In this document: positions 1-8,731 of the stretch, in pieces
Layout of the letters: every line of letters begins with the position of its first letter
Position numbering within the stretch: position 1 is the first letter of the stretch
Origin: Oribacterium sp. UBA4274
Lineage (GTDB): Bacteria; Bacillota; Clostridia; Lachnospirales; Lachnospiraceae
Direction: 5' to 3'
Assembly (NCBI GenBank): GCA_002396005.1
Contig: DGVW01000102.1
Location: 1-30,775 of the forward strand
Length of the DNA: 30,775 nucleotides
Position numbers and translations under genes: made by a program
Notes under the pieces: generated by a model
Database searches by the model: none
What the model saw: the letters and a program-made list of their open reading frames with translations, nothing else
Told to the model about the DNA's origin: nothing

Positions 1-682
1 GCTCCATCTGCTCGAACTCTCTGGTTCTGAATGTGAAGTTACCCGGTGTGATCTCATTACGGAATGACTTACCGATCTGACCGATACCGAATGGAAGCTT
101 CTTACGTGATGTTCTCTGTACGTTCTTGAAATTTACAAAGATACCCTGTGCTGTCTCCGGGCGGAGATATACAGCGTTCTTGGCATCCTCAGTTACACCC
201 TGGAATGTCTTGAACATAAGGTTGAACTGACGTATACCTGTGAAATTATGTTTACCACAAGTTGGACACTCTACCTTATGATCCTCGATGAACTTCTCCA
301 TCTCTTCGTTTGACCAACCATCTACTGAGCCCTGAAGCTCGATAGCATTGGCTGCAGCGAAATCCTCGATGATCTTGTCTGCACGGAATCTCTCGTGGCA
401 CTCTTTACAATCCATAAGAGGATCTGAGAAAGATGCAAGATGTCCTGATGCGATCCATGTCTGTGGGTTCATAAGGATAGCACAGTCGATTCCGACATTG
501 TACTTTGACTCCTGGATGAACTTCTTCCACCAGGCCTTCTTAACATTGTTCTTTAACTCGACGCCGAGATTGCCATAATCCCAGGTGTTTGCAAGACCAC
601 CATAGATCTCAGAACCCGGATAAACAAATCCTCTTGACTTTGCAAGGGAAACGATAGTGTCCATTGTGTATTCTTTTGCCAT
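1..682 (-). CDS. glyS: Glycyl-tRNA synthetase, dimeric class II type (5' part, runs off window)
   Basis: Charges tRNA-Gly with glycine in the cytoplasm. Translating the minus strand from the ATG at 682 gives 227 codons starting MAKEYTMDTIVSLAKSRGF and remaining open to base 1, so the C-terminal part lies outside the window. Visible features are the family N-terminus (GGLANTWDYGNLGVELKNN), two CxxC pairs (CKEC and CPTC) that form the zinc site typical of bacterial single-chain GlyRS, the stretch YLRPETAQGIF, and the class II motif 2 region (RNEITPGNFTFRTREFEQME). The ribosome site AAAGAGG lies a few bases upstream. No T-box leader was found upstream, although Clostridia often control glyS that way. 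Identification is firm. Confidence 0.96.
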   Translation of the reverse strand, partial: MAKEYTMDTIVSLAKSRGFVYPGSEIYGGLANTWDYGNLGVELKNNVKKAWWKKFIQESKYNVGIDCAILMNPQTWIASGHLASFSDPLMDCKECHERFRADKIIEDFAAANAIELQGSVDGWSNEEMEKFIEDHKVECPTCGKHNFTGIRQFNLMFKTFQGVTEDAKNAVYLRPETAQGIFVNFKNVQRTSRKKLPFGIGQIGKSFRNEITPGNFTFRTREFEQME

Positions 683-994
683 TTTTTCCTCTTTCTGCCG
701 CCGGAGTGCGGCTAAGAATAAAGTTTTAGTTTCTACGCAGTGTGCGCTGTTCATCAATATACATCGTAAAACAGTAAAAATCTAGACCTGTATAAGAAAA
801 TACACAGTCGCCGGGATGAGTTCCTGTAATTTTAAGCCTCAGTATATGTATTTGCCACTCACTGATTAGCGCTAACGCACACATCCGTGTGCAATGAGCA
901 GGAATCCTTACGGATTCCTTTGAAGCGCTCAAAGCCGCGTGGCTCCTTCGATTAAAAATCGAAGGCAGTTGTGCTGCATCATATCATGAGATCA
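683..994. other. 312-base non-coding stretch between recO and glyS
   Basis: No convincing gene. A 68-codon open frame at 726-932 has no ribosome site and no family resemblance. The stretch holds a small GCCGC/GCGGC hairpin at 697-712, just before the glyS ribosome site, and a dense run of hairpins at 866-965, listed separately. It should contain the glyS promoter (minus strand), but I cannot place one with confidence. I saw no T-box consensus on the glyS strand. Confidence 0.6.
866..965. repeat. Run of five consecutive short hairpins plus a palindrome
   Basis: Within 100 bases there are: the perfect palindrome TTAGCGCTAA (866-875); GCACAC-ATCC-GTGTGC (877-892); AGGAATCC-TTAC-GGATTCCT (900-919); CTTTGA-AGCGC-TCAAAG (918-934); GCC-GCGT-GGC (934-943); and CCTTCGAT-TAAAA-ATCGAAGG (945-965). 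Two stems share two bases, so they could alternate. The run sits about 30 bases past the recO stop, but no stem has a following T-run on either strand, so simple intrinsic termination is unlikely. It may be a structured RNA, an mRNA 3'-end protector or a dispersed intergenic repeat. The structure is seen directly; the function is unknown. Confidence 0.6.
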
Positions 995-1639
995 TTACAG
1001 CGTTTTAAGTATCTCCAACGATTTAAAGTTATGCGGCAGCACCCCGTGCATCAGAGCGTCAACATTTGCCGCAAACTCCTTTAGAACGTCTTCTTTAAGA
1101 GTGAATGTATAAAGCTTCATTACAGGCGTTTCAAGAACGTACTGCCAGGCAAATCTGCAGGCCTCTGAAGCCGGCATAGGAGGTTCTTCCGTGTACTCAC
1201 CGTTGATAAACAGGAGCCTTAGTTCATACACTCTCCTTACCAGATCATTGTCTAAATTTGGATTAAGCACTGCTTTGAGAGACAGATATATGAGGTTTAC
1301 CGTTTCCGAGGCTTCCAGATTTTCCTGTGAGATATAGTCCGCAAGCTCCAGGATATATGATCCGTAACAGGCATTCACAAGATCCCCTGCAATATCTTCA
1401 AAATAGGTATTGACCTTGACTCCACGCAGGTTATAGCCGCTTTTTCCGCTGGTAAGGGCAAATGTCCCAAACACGAAGCTGCGGCTTCCTGCCATAAACG
1501 GTGAACCCGGTTTTTTGGCTCCCGAAGCCCATACTGTTATCTTGCCCTGTTCATTTGTCAAAACTGAAAGCCTTTTATCAAAGTCACGGGATGGTGCTGA
1601 AGAAAGCACCACCCCGTGAAGTTCTATTTCATCTCGCAT
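995..1639 (-). CDS. recO: DNA repair protein RecO, short form
   Basis: RecO helps load RecA at single-stranded gaps and anneals complementary strands, with RecR. The 214-residue product begins MRDEIELHGVVLSS, followed by KRLSVLTNEQGKITVWASGA, the OB-fold N-terminal domain, and then the helical domain with the typical ACYGSYILELADY segment. It ends HNFKSLEILKTL, like other RecO C-termini. It is about 30 residues shorter than common RecO proteins: the segment that normally carries a four-cysteine zinc finger is missing, and no CxxC pair is present. The ATG at 1639 follows a weak AGGT ribosome site. It lies 112 bases after era in the same direction, a common neighbourhood in Firmicutes. Confidence 0.93.
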   Translation of the reverse strand: MRDEIELHGVVLSSAPSRDFDKRLSVLTNEQGKITVWASGAKKPGSPFMAGSRSFVFGTFALTSGKSGYNLRGVKVNTYFEDIAGDLVNACYGSYILELADYISQENLEASETVNLIYLSLKAVLNPNLDNDLVRRVYELRLLFINGEYTEEPPMPASEACRFAWQYVLETPVMKLYTFTLKEDVLKEFAANVDALMHGVLPHNFKSLEILKTL

Positions 1640-1751
1640 ATTTGTACCTGAGATATCGATGATATGAGCGGCATAAGTATCTGCCGCTCATAGATTAACA
1701 CTGTATTGCATTTGGTTGCCAAGAAAAATTTCATGACGGAAGGTAAATCCA

Positions 1752-2660
1752 TCAGGACTCATCCTTATAACCGTAATTCTTTAAGTAAGTATCAGAATCT
1801 CTCCAGTCCTTTCGAACCTTTACAAAAAGCTGAAGATTAACCTTGTCATCCGCCATTTTTTCAATCTGTATACGGGCGCCTGTTCCGATACGCTTAAGCA
1901 TCGAACCTCCCTTGCCGATGATGATTCCTTTATGGGCATCTCTCTCGCAAACGATAGTTGCTTTGATATCCCAAAGGCCATCCTTTCTCTGATGCATCTG
2001 ATCAATGAGAACGGCGATACCATGCGGTACCTCATCATTCAACTTACGAAGAGCCTGTTCACGGATGAGTTCAGCCGCAATCTCACGCATGGACTGATCC
2101 GTTACGGTATCCTGATCAAAATATCTCGGACCCTCAGGCAGAAACTTAAACACTGCCTTTTTAAAGCCCTCGATATTCTGAGCTCTTGCTGCAGACAATG
2201 GTACGATTTCATCAAAATCCATCAGAGACTTATACTTCTCGATTGCAGCGTCAAGCTCCTCGGGCTTATCCTTCATGGTATCTATTTTGTTTACCACAAG
2301 AATCTTTGGTTTACCGGATGCCCCGATAACCTCTGCGATATGCTGTTCTCCTGCTCCGATATAAGTTGTAGGCTCTACAAGCCACACAATGACATCAACA
2401 TCACTGAGTGTCTTCTCGGCAACATTGTCCATGTACTCACCAAGCTTATTTTTTGCCTTATGTATACCCGGTGTATCCAGAAATATAATCTGCCCCCGTT
2501 CATCATCATATACCGTCTGAATCTTACCTCTGGTAGTCTGAGGTTTGTTTGATACGATGGCAATCTTCTGTCCGATGACATGGTTCATAAGTGTAGACTT
2601 TCCTACATTTGGTCTGCCCACAAGTGCAACAAAACCTGTCTTTATTTTCTTCTCACTCAT
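1752..2660 (-). CDS. era: GTPase Era, 16S rRNA / 30S assembly factor
   Basis: Era binds the 3' end of 16S rRNA and acts in late 30S maturation. In 302 residues it shows every expected element: G1 GRPNVGKST (15-23), switch region TTRGKIQ, G3 DTPG (62-65), G4 NKID (124-127), G5 SAA, and a C-terminal KH domain with GKGG in IIIGKGGSMLKRIG (about 247-261). The length is normal for the family. The ATG at 2660 follows an A/G-rich ribosome site. It lies 72 bases downstream of the M16 protease gene and is read toward recO, so it is probably co-transcribed with recO. Confidence 0.98.
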   Translation of the reverse strand: MSEKKIKTGFVALVGRPNVGKSTLMNHVIGQKIAIVSNKPQTTRGKIQTVYDDERGQIIFLDTPGIHKAKNKLGEYMDNVAEKTLSDVDVIVWLVEPTTYIGAGEQHIAEVIGASGKPKILVVNKIDTMKDKPEELDAAIEKYKSLMDFDEIVPLSAARAQNIEGFKKAVFKFLPEGPRYFDQDTVTDQSMREIAAELIREQALRKLNDEVPHGIAVLIDQMHQRKDGLWDIKATIVCERDAHKGIIIGKGGSMLKRIGTGARIQIEKMADDKVNLQLFVKVRKDWRDSDTYLKNYGYKDES

Positions 2661-2732
2661 ATAAATCTTTCTCTTTGCCTTTTACAAAGTTCTGATAGAT
2701 ATCATCTAAAGCTGTCCCTGACTCTGACGGTT

Positions 2733-5714
2733 TCATTTGAACAGTTCAGATGTAGTTATAAACTGATCCTTGTTTTCATCGATAAGCTGATTATTTCCGA
2801 TGGTGCAGGCAGATCCCTGATTGAGGATTGCTTCCATATATGCAGAAAGCGCCTTGATATCCTTTTCTCTTGTAGCAAGAACCTGGTCTCTCTCCTGCTG
2901 GATCATATCATTGGTCACATGAGACAGGAAGGCACTGATAGTAAGTGCAGCCTTGGCAGAGTTCGTTCTTGGGGTATCAAGCTCTGAGATGGCCCCTATT
3001 ATATACTTTGTCATATCTCTGTCTGATGTTTCAAATGTACGCACATACTCAGGAAGGCCTTCATATATATCAAGTGTCTCCTTGAGATGCGGATCTCTGT
3101 ATGATACAAGATATCCCTCTCCGGATCTTCCGAATCCGGACATACATCCATATGCACCGCCTTTAACACGAAGGTTCAGCCAGAGATACTGATAGTTAAG
3201 TATGACTTTCAATACTCTGAGCGAACCTGTGTATGGAAGCTTGTCAGTATCAAATCTTCCGGTTCTCGCAACATAGTTAACCTGTGATGGGGTCTTAAAG
3301 CCTTCATTGAGATTACCGGTCAAAACAATCTGAGGCTCTGCATCAATTCCAGACTCCGAAGCATTACGCTTACGGTCATAGGCTTTAAAAGTCTTATATT
3401 TCTTTTTGATATCAGTAAGCAGTATAGTCTCACTGGCTGCAAAGTTCTCTTTAAACTGTAAGAAGCTCTTCTTGAATGCCTCAAAGCCCTTCTTTTCACA
3501 TGCAATGGAAACAAACATGTTCTCAGGACGGAACAGCTTTGCAGCTACTTCCCACAGCTTCTCTGTAAGCTCCTTAGGGCTCTTATTATACTTTGCAGCA
3601 ATTTCGGTTATAAACCGATAGTAGCTTATGCCTCCTGTAAGATCAGAATATCTTCCGGTACCTGAAAAATAAGCTGTAGCTCTGTTTACCGCATAACTGT
3701 GACTTGCACCCTCAACTCTCATCCTTTCTCTGGAACGTGATTCGTTGAGAATCTCCTGCATACGCTTTTTATCATCAAACTTCGTTGTGTGAAGTATCTC
3801 ATCAACTATATCGAAGCCAAAATCAAATCCATCGTACAGAAGCTTGATCTCCACACTGAAGATACCGATGTATCGTCCATAATTGTCGATATCAGGATAA
3901 GCATTGGTATCATAATTGATGCCTCCCGAGTGAAGCAGGATCTCTGATGTAAGATCCTGGAAATTATGCTCTTCTGTATCCATGTAACCGAGAACCGTTT
4001 TCAGGAAACCTGCATATGGAAGCTCTTCTTCGCTGAGACATGACGTATTGAAGTTAAATCTCAGATACGCTATGCCTCTTGTATTAAGTTCAGTATTGAG
4101 GACGAGAGTATCATCGATACGCTCTTCCTTCCACTGTAATTTCTCTGCCTTCTTGTCTATATCGCTGATATTCAGAAGAGGAAGCTTCATAAGAGCTTCT
4201 TCACTTGTAGGCTCCTCCTGATATTCCTTAAGCATCCTTGTATCAGAAACGCATTTACGAATCTCTTCCTTACTCATCCTGCTCTTGATATCGGCAAGCT
4301 TCAGAGCAAGTTCCTGTTCGCGTTTCTCCGTAAGACCTCTCTCAGGCTTACAGATTACAAGAGCTGAATGCTTATTGCCGAGAAGGTAATCAGCAATAAG
4401 CTTCTCAAAATAACCCTTGCTAATATCTTCTTTCAGCTCCTTATAGAATCTCTCACACTCCAGATATTCCCATGGCTTTCCACCATAGAGCCAGGTATCA
4501 AGTGAAGCGAGTGAGTACACAAGTCCCTTTGGAGTACGCCCATAATCCGCTTCTCTGTACTGGAACTCATCATGATTGATGGCTGCAAGAAGTGTTTTCT
4601 TATCAAGACCTGTCTTTACAAGCTTCTCCAAAGTTGTCCTGATAACAGTCAGAAACTTCTCTTTATCTTTCTTGTCAGTGCCCTTGGCTGTTACTGAGAA
4701 GTACGGCTGCTTTATGCCATCCTGGAAGCCTCCAAATATATCTTCACCGATTCCTGCGTCAATAAGTGCCTGTTTAAGCGGTGCTCCAGGTGATGACAAA
4801 AGAGCATAGTCAAGTATATCGAAAGCAAGATTCAGCTTATTGTCGAGAGCATCAACAACTACATTCCATGAAAGATATGTGTTCTTCTCAAGTGATTCAT
4901 TTTCACCTACAGAATATGATATCTCCTCCTCATGCATCCTGGTAAAAGGCTTCTGAGTAGCTATCTCGGAATTAGGCTCGATTGCATCATAATGTGACAG
5001 ATATTCCTTGTCCAGCCACTCAAGCTTTTTCGTCATATCCATATCTCCGTACAGGAAGATGTAGGAATTGGACGGATGATAAAAACGGGCATGGAACTCC
5101 TTGAACTGCTCAAATGTAAGGTCAGGGATATTTACCGGATCTCCGCCGGATTCATTACCATAAGTTGTATCCGGGAACAGTGCATGCATGATATAACGCT
5201 CAAGCACAGACTCAGGATTTGAGAAAACTCCCTTCATCTCGTTATAAACAACACCGTTATAGATGAGGTTGTCATTCTCGTTCTCCATCTCAAAATGCCA
5301 ACCTTCCTGCATCATGATACGAGGATCCTTGACAGAATTAGGATGGAAAACAGCGTCCATGTAAACATCCATGAGATTATCGAAATCCTTGTCATTTCTT
5401 GATGCGATAGGATAAACTGTTTTATCCGGATAAGTCATGGCATTTAAAAAGGTATTCAGAGAGCCTTTGGCAAGCTCAACAAAAGGATCCTTAAGCGGGA
5501 ACTTGTCGGATCCACACAGAACAGAATGTTCTGTGATGTGAGCAACACCTGTACTGTCCTCTGCAGGAGTACGGAAGGCTATTCCAAATACCTTGTTGTC
5601 ATCATCATTTTTCATTGTAAAGATGCGTGCACCACTTTTTTTATGTAAGTAAATGCATGCATCTGTAGATAACTCCTCTATTCTTTTTGTCTCAATCAGC
5701 TCATATGATTTCAT
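2733..5714 (-). CDS. M16C-type zinc metalloprotease (insulinase / presequence-protease family)
   Basis: Large peptide-degrading protease of the PreP/Cym1-like M16C group, predicted cytoplasmic since no signal peptide is seen. The open frame extends 11 codons further upstream, but the ATG at 5714 (MKSYELIETKRIEELSTD) has a good AGGAG site nine bases before it and matches usual family starts, giving 993 residues. The inverted zinc motif HITEH is at residues 59-63, and the third ligand region NEMKG follows in YNEMKGVFSNPES. The second half, with RTGRFDTDKLPYTGSLRVL and GGAYGCMSGF, matches the inactive C-terminal halves of the family. The gene is followed by era after 72 bases. Substrates are unknown; M16C enzymes generally cleave unfolded peptides up to several kDa. 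Confidence 0.93.
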   Translation of the reverse strand: MKSYELIETKRIEELSTDACIYLHKKSGARIFTMKNDDDNKVFGIAFRTPAEDSTGVAHITEHSVLCGSDKFPLKDPFVELAKGSLNTFLNAMTYPDKTVYPIASRNDKDFDNLMDVYMDAVFHPNSVKDPRIMMQEGWHFEMENENDNLIYNGVVYNEMKGVFSNPESVLERYIMHALFPDTTYGNESGGDPVNIPDLTFEQFKEFHARFYHPSNSYIFLYGDMDMTKKLEWLDKEYLSHYDAIEPNSEIATQKPFTRMHEEEISYSVGENESLEKNTYLSWNVVVDALDNKLNLAFDILDYALLSSPGAPLKQALIDAGIGEDIFGGFQDGIKQPYFSVTAKGTDKKDKEKFLTVIRTTLEKLVKTGLDKKTLLAAINHDEFQYREADYGRTPKGLVYSLASLDTWLYGGKPWEYLECERFYKELKEDISKGYFEKLIADYLLGNKHSALVICKPERGLTEKREQELALKLADIKSRMSKEEIRKCVSDTRMLKEYQEEPTSEEALMKLPLLNISDIDKKAEKLQWKEERIDDTLVLNTELNTRGIAYLRFNFNTSCLSEEELPYAGFLKTVLGYMDTEEHNFQDLTSEILLHSGGINYDTNAYPDIDNYGRYIGIFSVEIKLLYDGFDFGFDIVDEILHTTKFDDKKRMQEILNESRSRERMRVEGASHSYAVNRATAYFSGTGRYSDLTGGISYYRFITEIAAKYNKSPKELTEKLWEVAAKLFRPENMFVSIACEKKGFEAFKKSFLQFKENFAASETILLTDIKKKYKTFKAYDRKRNASESGIDAEPQIVLTGNLNEGFKTPSQVNYVARTGRFDTDKLPYTGSLRVLKVILNYQYLWLNLRVKGGAYGCMSGFGRSGEGYLVSYRDPHLKETLDIYEGLPEYVRTFETSDRDMTKYIIGAISELDTPRTNSAKAALTISAFLSHVTNDMIQQERDQVLATREKDIKALSAYMEAILNQGSACTIGNNQLIDENKDQFITTSELFK

Positions 5715-5814
5715 AAAGCCGCTCCTCTCTGTCCTATATATGGACAAGACAGCTTCGCATGGAAGATGTCTCCTTAAGTGTCTTTTTGTCTCTCAAAATA
5801 CCGAATGATGCCAA

Positions 5815-6666
5815 TCAAATATTCCCGATCAGTCTGTCCTTAAACAATGCCACTGCCTCTCTTGTTGCCAGATGAACAAGCATCAGCTCATCTGATTTCG
5901 TAGCCATCGGACAGGTATCCGGAACACCATACCTGCTTGCAATTTTTTTGGCACGATACAAGTTGAACTCTGATGTAATGATACCTATAGACAACGGACG
6001 TTCAGCTCCGGTAATTATAGCATCCTTAAAATGATTTTTTCCAATCGGGGGTTCATTATTATGTTTCAATCGATTGGCCAGTACCTTCTGTTCATGATCC
6101 TGATTTATGGTACGCAGTGAAAATCCGATCTTTTCCTGTGTGGAATCCGAGTAGAACTCCAGCAGAAGATTACTGTCCGGCACCCCGGCTTTTATCATGT
6201 AATGATACATGATAGTTGCCTCGGTACTCATATCGTAGTCACTTCGTCCTCCTGACAAAACAAAAATAGTGTTCGGATTGTCCCGGTAATACTCAAGCGC
6301 CCGGTCCAATCGTCTCTTCAGAGACTTGGATATCTTGTTATCCACGAGATCTGTTCCCATGACTATAACATAGTCAAGATTGGGCTGCTCTACGGTATGT
6401 GCGTTGGAAAAGATAACCAGCCACATACTTATGAGAGTAGTAACAGCGAGACCGTAGGTAGTAAATAAAAATACAAAGGGCCTCAAAATAATCTCTTTTT
6501 TATCTCTATGTTTTATCCTTATGTACCTTACCAATGCAAACATAAGAAAATTGATCACTGCAAACAATGGCCAAAACCACATAAATGAAGTCAGCCCGAA
6601 ATTTATAAATATTACTGAAATATATACAAGTGATGCGATTCCTATTGCAATAAAGATAAGTTCCAT
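5815..6666 (-). CDS. YdcF/ElyC-like membrane protein with DUF218 domain
   Basis: Predicted inner-membrane protein of 283 residues. Three hydrophobic helices are visible at about 2-21, 23-49 and 62-86, followed by a DUF218 domain starting DYVIVMGTDLVDNKISKSLKRR and containing FVLSGGRSDYDMSTEA, the STQEK motif, and GIITSEFNLYRAKKIASRYG. DUF218 proteins include E. coli ElyC, linked to envelope polysaccharide or peptidoglycan metabolism, and SanA-like proteins; the biochemical activity is poorly known. The segment around residues 195-215 is longer and more charged than usual. It starts 18 bases after the trhP stop, so it is probably co-transcribed with trhP. Confidence 0.85.
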   Translation of the reverse strand: MELIFIAIGIASLVYISVIFINFGLTSFMWFWPLFAVINFLMFALVRYIRIKHRDKKEIILRPFVFLFTTYGLAVTTLISMWLVIFSNAHTVEQPNLDYVIVMGTDLVDNKISKSLKRRLDRALEYYRDNPNTIFVLSGGRSDYDMSTEATIMYHYMIKAGVPDSNLLLEFYSDSTQEKIGFSLRTINQDHEQKVLANRLKHNNEPPIGKNHFKDAIITGAERPLSIGIITSEFNLYRAKKIASRYGVPDTCPMATKSDELMLVHLATREAVALFKDRLIGNI

Positions 6667-6684
6667 AAAGAATGCATTCTCTCC

Positions 6685-7938
6685 TTAGTCAACATCTACC
6701 TTTTCAGGTGTTACTTTTCTGATGATATCTCCGGCCTCAGGGCTGACAGAAAATCTGACCTTGATCTGCTGGCACGCATGCGGACATGACTCCTGAGGTA
6801 TATCTGTCTCGGCATCACGGATCTCCAAAACCTCGATAGGAATATCTTCTCCGTTCGGCTTCATGATTTCTATCATCTCATGAACAGAAAACTTATTCTT
6901 CTGTTCCAGATAGCTCCAGCCTTCCTCGTCAGTACGCTTGATCGTACCGAGATATACAGAACCTGTAACATAAGTGTTGTTATCATAGATATGATCATCA
7001 TGAGTAGGCTTACCATAGTAAAAACCGGTTGTGAACTCACGATAAGTACACTTAGCGATTTCTGACTTGTACCACTCCATATTGGCAAGATACTTCTCCT
7101 TGCTTTCCTTTAAATCATCAAGAGCTTTACGGTAAGTTCTGGCTACGGTAGCTACATAGAGAGCAGTCTTCATACGACCTTCGATCTTAAGTGAATCTAT
7201 ACCTGCATCAATCAGCTCAGGGACATGCTCGATCATACACAGATCCTTGGAGTTGAATATATAGGTCCCTCTATCGTTCTCGTAAATAGGGAAATACTCT
7301 CCCGGACGCTTCTCCTCTACAATATTATACTTCCAACGGCACGGATGTGTACACTCTCCTCTGTTGGCATCTCTTCCTGTAAAGAAATTGCTGAGCATGC
7401 AGCGTCCTGAGTAAGACATGCACATTGCACCATGAATAAATGCCTCTATATCAAGCTCTTCAGGGATGTGTTCTCTTATCTCTTTTATCTCCCTAAGGCT
7501 CAGCTCTCTTGCACAGACAACTCGTTTTGCACCGAGCTTCCACCAGAAAAGGAAGGTCTCATAATTGGTATTGTTGGCCTGTGTTGAAATATGGATTTCA
7601 ATAGTCTCAGGGAGAGTCTCTTTAGCAATCATGAAAACTCCCGGGTCCGCAACAAGCACTGCATCTATGCCTGTTGTCGCAAGCTCCTTAAAGTACTCAC
7701 GTACCCCCTCCATGTCTCCGTTATGAGCCAGAATATTTGCAGTAACAAAAACCTTTACATTTCTCTCATGTGCAAATGCTACTCCCTCGCGTATCTCATC
7801 CATAGTGAAGTTTTTGGCATTGGCACGTAATCCAAATGCCTCTCCGCCAAGATATACCGCATTTGCCCCATAGTTTACTGCAGTTTTAAGCACTTCAAGT
7901 GATCCTGCCGGAATCAGTAACTCTGTTTCTTTTAACAT
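6685..7938 (-). CDS. trhP: U32-family tRNA hydroxylation protein (TrhP-like)
   Basis: Annotated as peptidase U32, but characterised bacterial members (E. coli TrhP; B. subtilis TrhP1/TrhP2, YrrN/YrrO) are needed for prephenate-dependent 5-hydroxylation of uridine 34 in tRNAs. The 417-residue product carries the family signature EAFIHGAMCMSYSGRCMLS at residues 165-183 and four cysteines (173, 180, 196, 200) in the pattern expected for the iron-sulfur site. The C-terminal beta-barrel-like segment YVTGSVYLGTIKRTDEEG is present. It lies downstream of a trmR-like gene as in the B. subtilis yrrM-yrrN-yrrO order, which supports the tRNA role over proteolysis. The ATG at 7938 opens the usual MLKETELLIPAGSLEVLKTA start. 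Confidence 0.92.
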   Translation of the reverse strand: MLKETELLIPAGSLEVLKTAVNYGANAVYLGGEAFGLRANAKNFTMDEIREGVAFAHERNVKVFVTANILAHNGDMEGVREYFKELATTGIDAVLVADPGVFMIAKETLPETIEIHISTQANNTNYETFLFWWKLGAKRVVCARELSLREIKEIREHIPEELDIEAFIHGAMCMSYSGRCMLSNFFTGRDANRGECTHPCRWKYNIVEEKRPGEYFPIYENDRGTYIFNSKDLCMIEHVPELIDAGIDSLKIEGRMKTALYVATVARTYRKALDDLKESKEKYLANMEWYKSEIAKCTYREFTTGFYYGKPTHDDHIYDNNTYVTGSVYLGTIKRTDEEGWSYLEQKNKFSVHEMIEIMKPNGEDIPIEVLEIRDAETDIPQESCPHACQQIKVRFSVSPEAGDIIRKVTPEKVDVD

Positions 7939-8044
7939 GTCCTATCACCTTTACTAAATAATATATTGTATTTACTGACACTATCCTTACACAGAGAAAA
8001 CCTATAGGTTTCATCAGTGAGCACCTTGGACAATATCATATTCA

Positions 8045-8695
8045 TCATTTTTTTACACTTACAGAAATCCCGTCACCATCAGCCAGAATTGCTGTCTCAA
8101 GCATCTCATTATGCTTAAGTTCAAACAGATACTCTCTCATACGTGTATGTATCGTGCGGTCTCTCCGGGAAACCTGATATCTGCTCTCGACGATGCTGCC
8201 ATCCTGCAGGATATTATCGCTGAAAAGAACAGCTCCCTCAGGCATCAGTCTGAGAATATCCGGAAGCCACACTATGTACTGGGCTTTGGCTGCATCCATA
8301 AAGATAAAATCAAACTCTCTGCCTGCATCGGCAAGCTCTTTAATGACCTTGCCTGCATCATCATCTATAAGATGTATACGATCTTTATATTCACTTCCGG
8401 ATATGTTTTTGGTTGCAGTCAGAACTCTTGGTTCATAGTTCTCCACTGTTACTATCTCTGCATCCTCCGGCATGACTTCCGCCATAGTAAGAGCAGAATA
8501 GCCCACTGCAGCCCCTATTTCAAGTATATGTTTCGGGCGAAGCATAGCTATGAAACACTTAAGAAGCGCCGCTGTTTCATCCCTTATGATAGGGACTTCC
8601 GCCGCAAGCGCTTCTTCTCTTACATTCTCCAGAAGTTTACTCCGATCAGGTTCAAGTGAATGTATATAATTCACAAGTCTTTCATTGGTAATCAA
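8045..8695 (-). CDS. trmR: tRNA 5-hydroxyuridine methyltransferase (TrmR-like O-methyltransferase)
   Basis: SAM-dependent class I methyltransferase of 216 residues in the COMT-like O-methyltransferase family. The SAM-binding segment ILEIGAAVGYSALTMAEV follows the helix TAALLKCFIAMLRPK; TVENYEPR holds the acidic ribose-binding position; FDFIFMDAAKAQY and LFSDNILQDG carry the metal/catalytic aspartates usual in this family. In B. subtilis the ortholog YrrM (TrmR) turns tRNA ho5U34 into mo5U34, next to the hydroxylation proteins YrrN/YrrO. The same adjacency occurs here, which makes this role more likely than small-molecule methylation. The gap to trhP is 106 bases. Confidence 0.88.
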   Translation of the reverse strand: MITNERLVNYIHSLEPDRSKLLENVREEALAAEVPIIRDETAALLKCFIAMLRPKHILEIGAAVGYSALTMAEVMPEDAEIVTVENYEPRVLTATKNISGSEYKDRIHLIDDDAGKVIKELADAGREFDFIFMDAAKAQYIVWLPDILRLMPEGAVLFSDNILQDGSIVESRYQVSRRDRTIHTRMREYLFELKHNEMLETAILADGDGISVSVKK

Positions 8696-8731
8696 AGCTT
8701 CACTTCCTCATAAAATGATATGATGTTCATC

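Noticed and set aside
726..932. 68-codon minus-strand open frame before recO
   Set aside because: No ribosome site, no family resemblance, and it overlaps the hairpin run.
683..994. T-box riboswitch for glyS
   Set aside because: No AGGGTGG...ACCGCG-type T-box sequence or specifier-like stem with terminator on the glyS strand.
1932..2552. 206-codon plus-strand open frame within era
   Set aside because: Antisense shadow of a certain gene; no ribosome site and atypical residue content.
6685..7938. Secreted collagenase-like peptidase (the old U32 label)
   Set aside because: Four-cysteine iron-sulfur pattern, no signal peptide, and the trmR neighbour favour tRNA hydroxylation.
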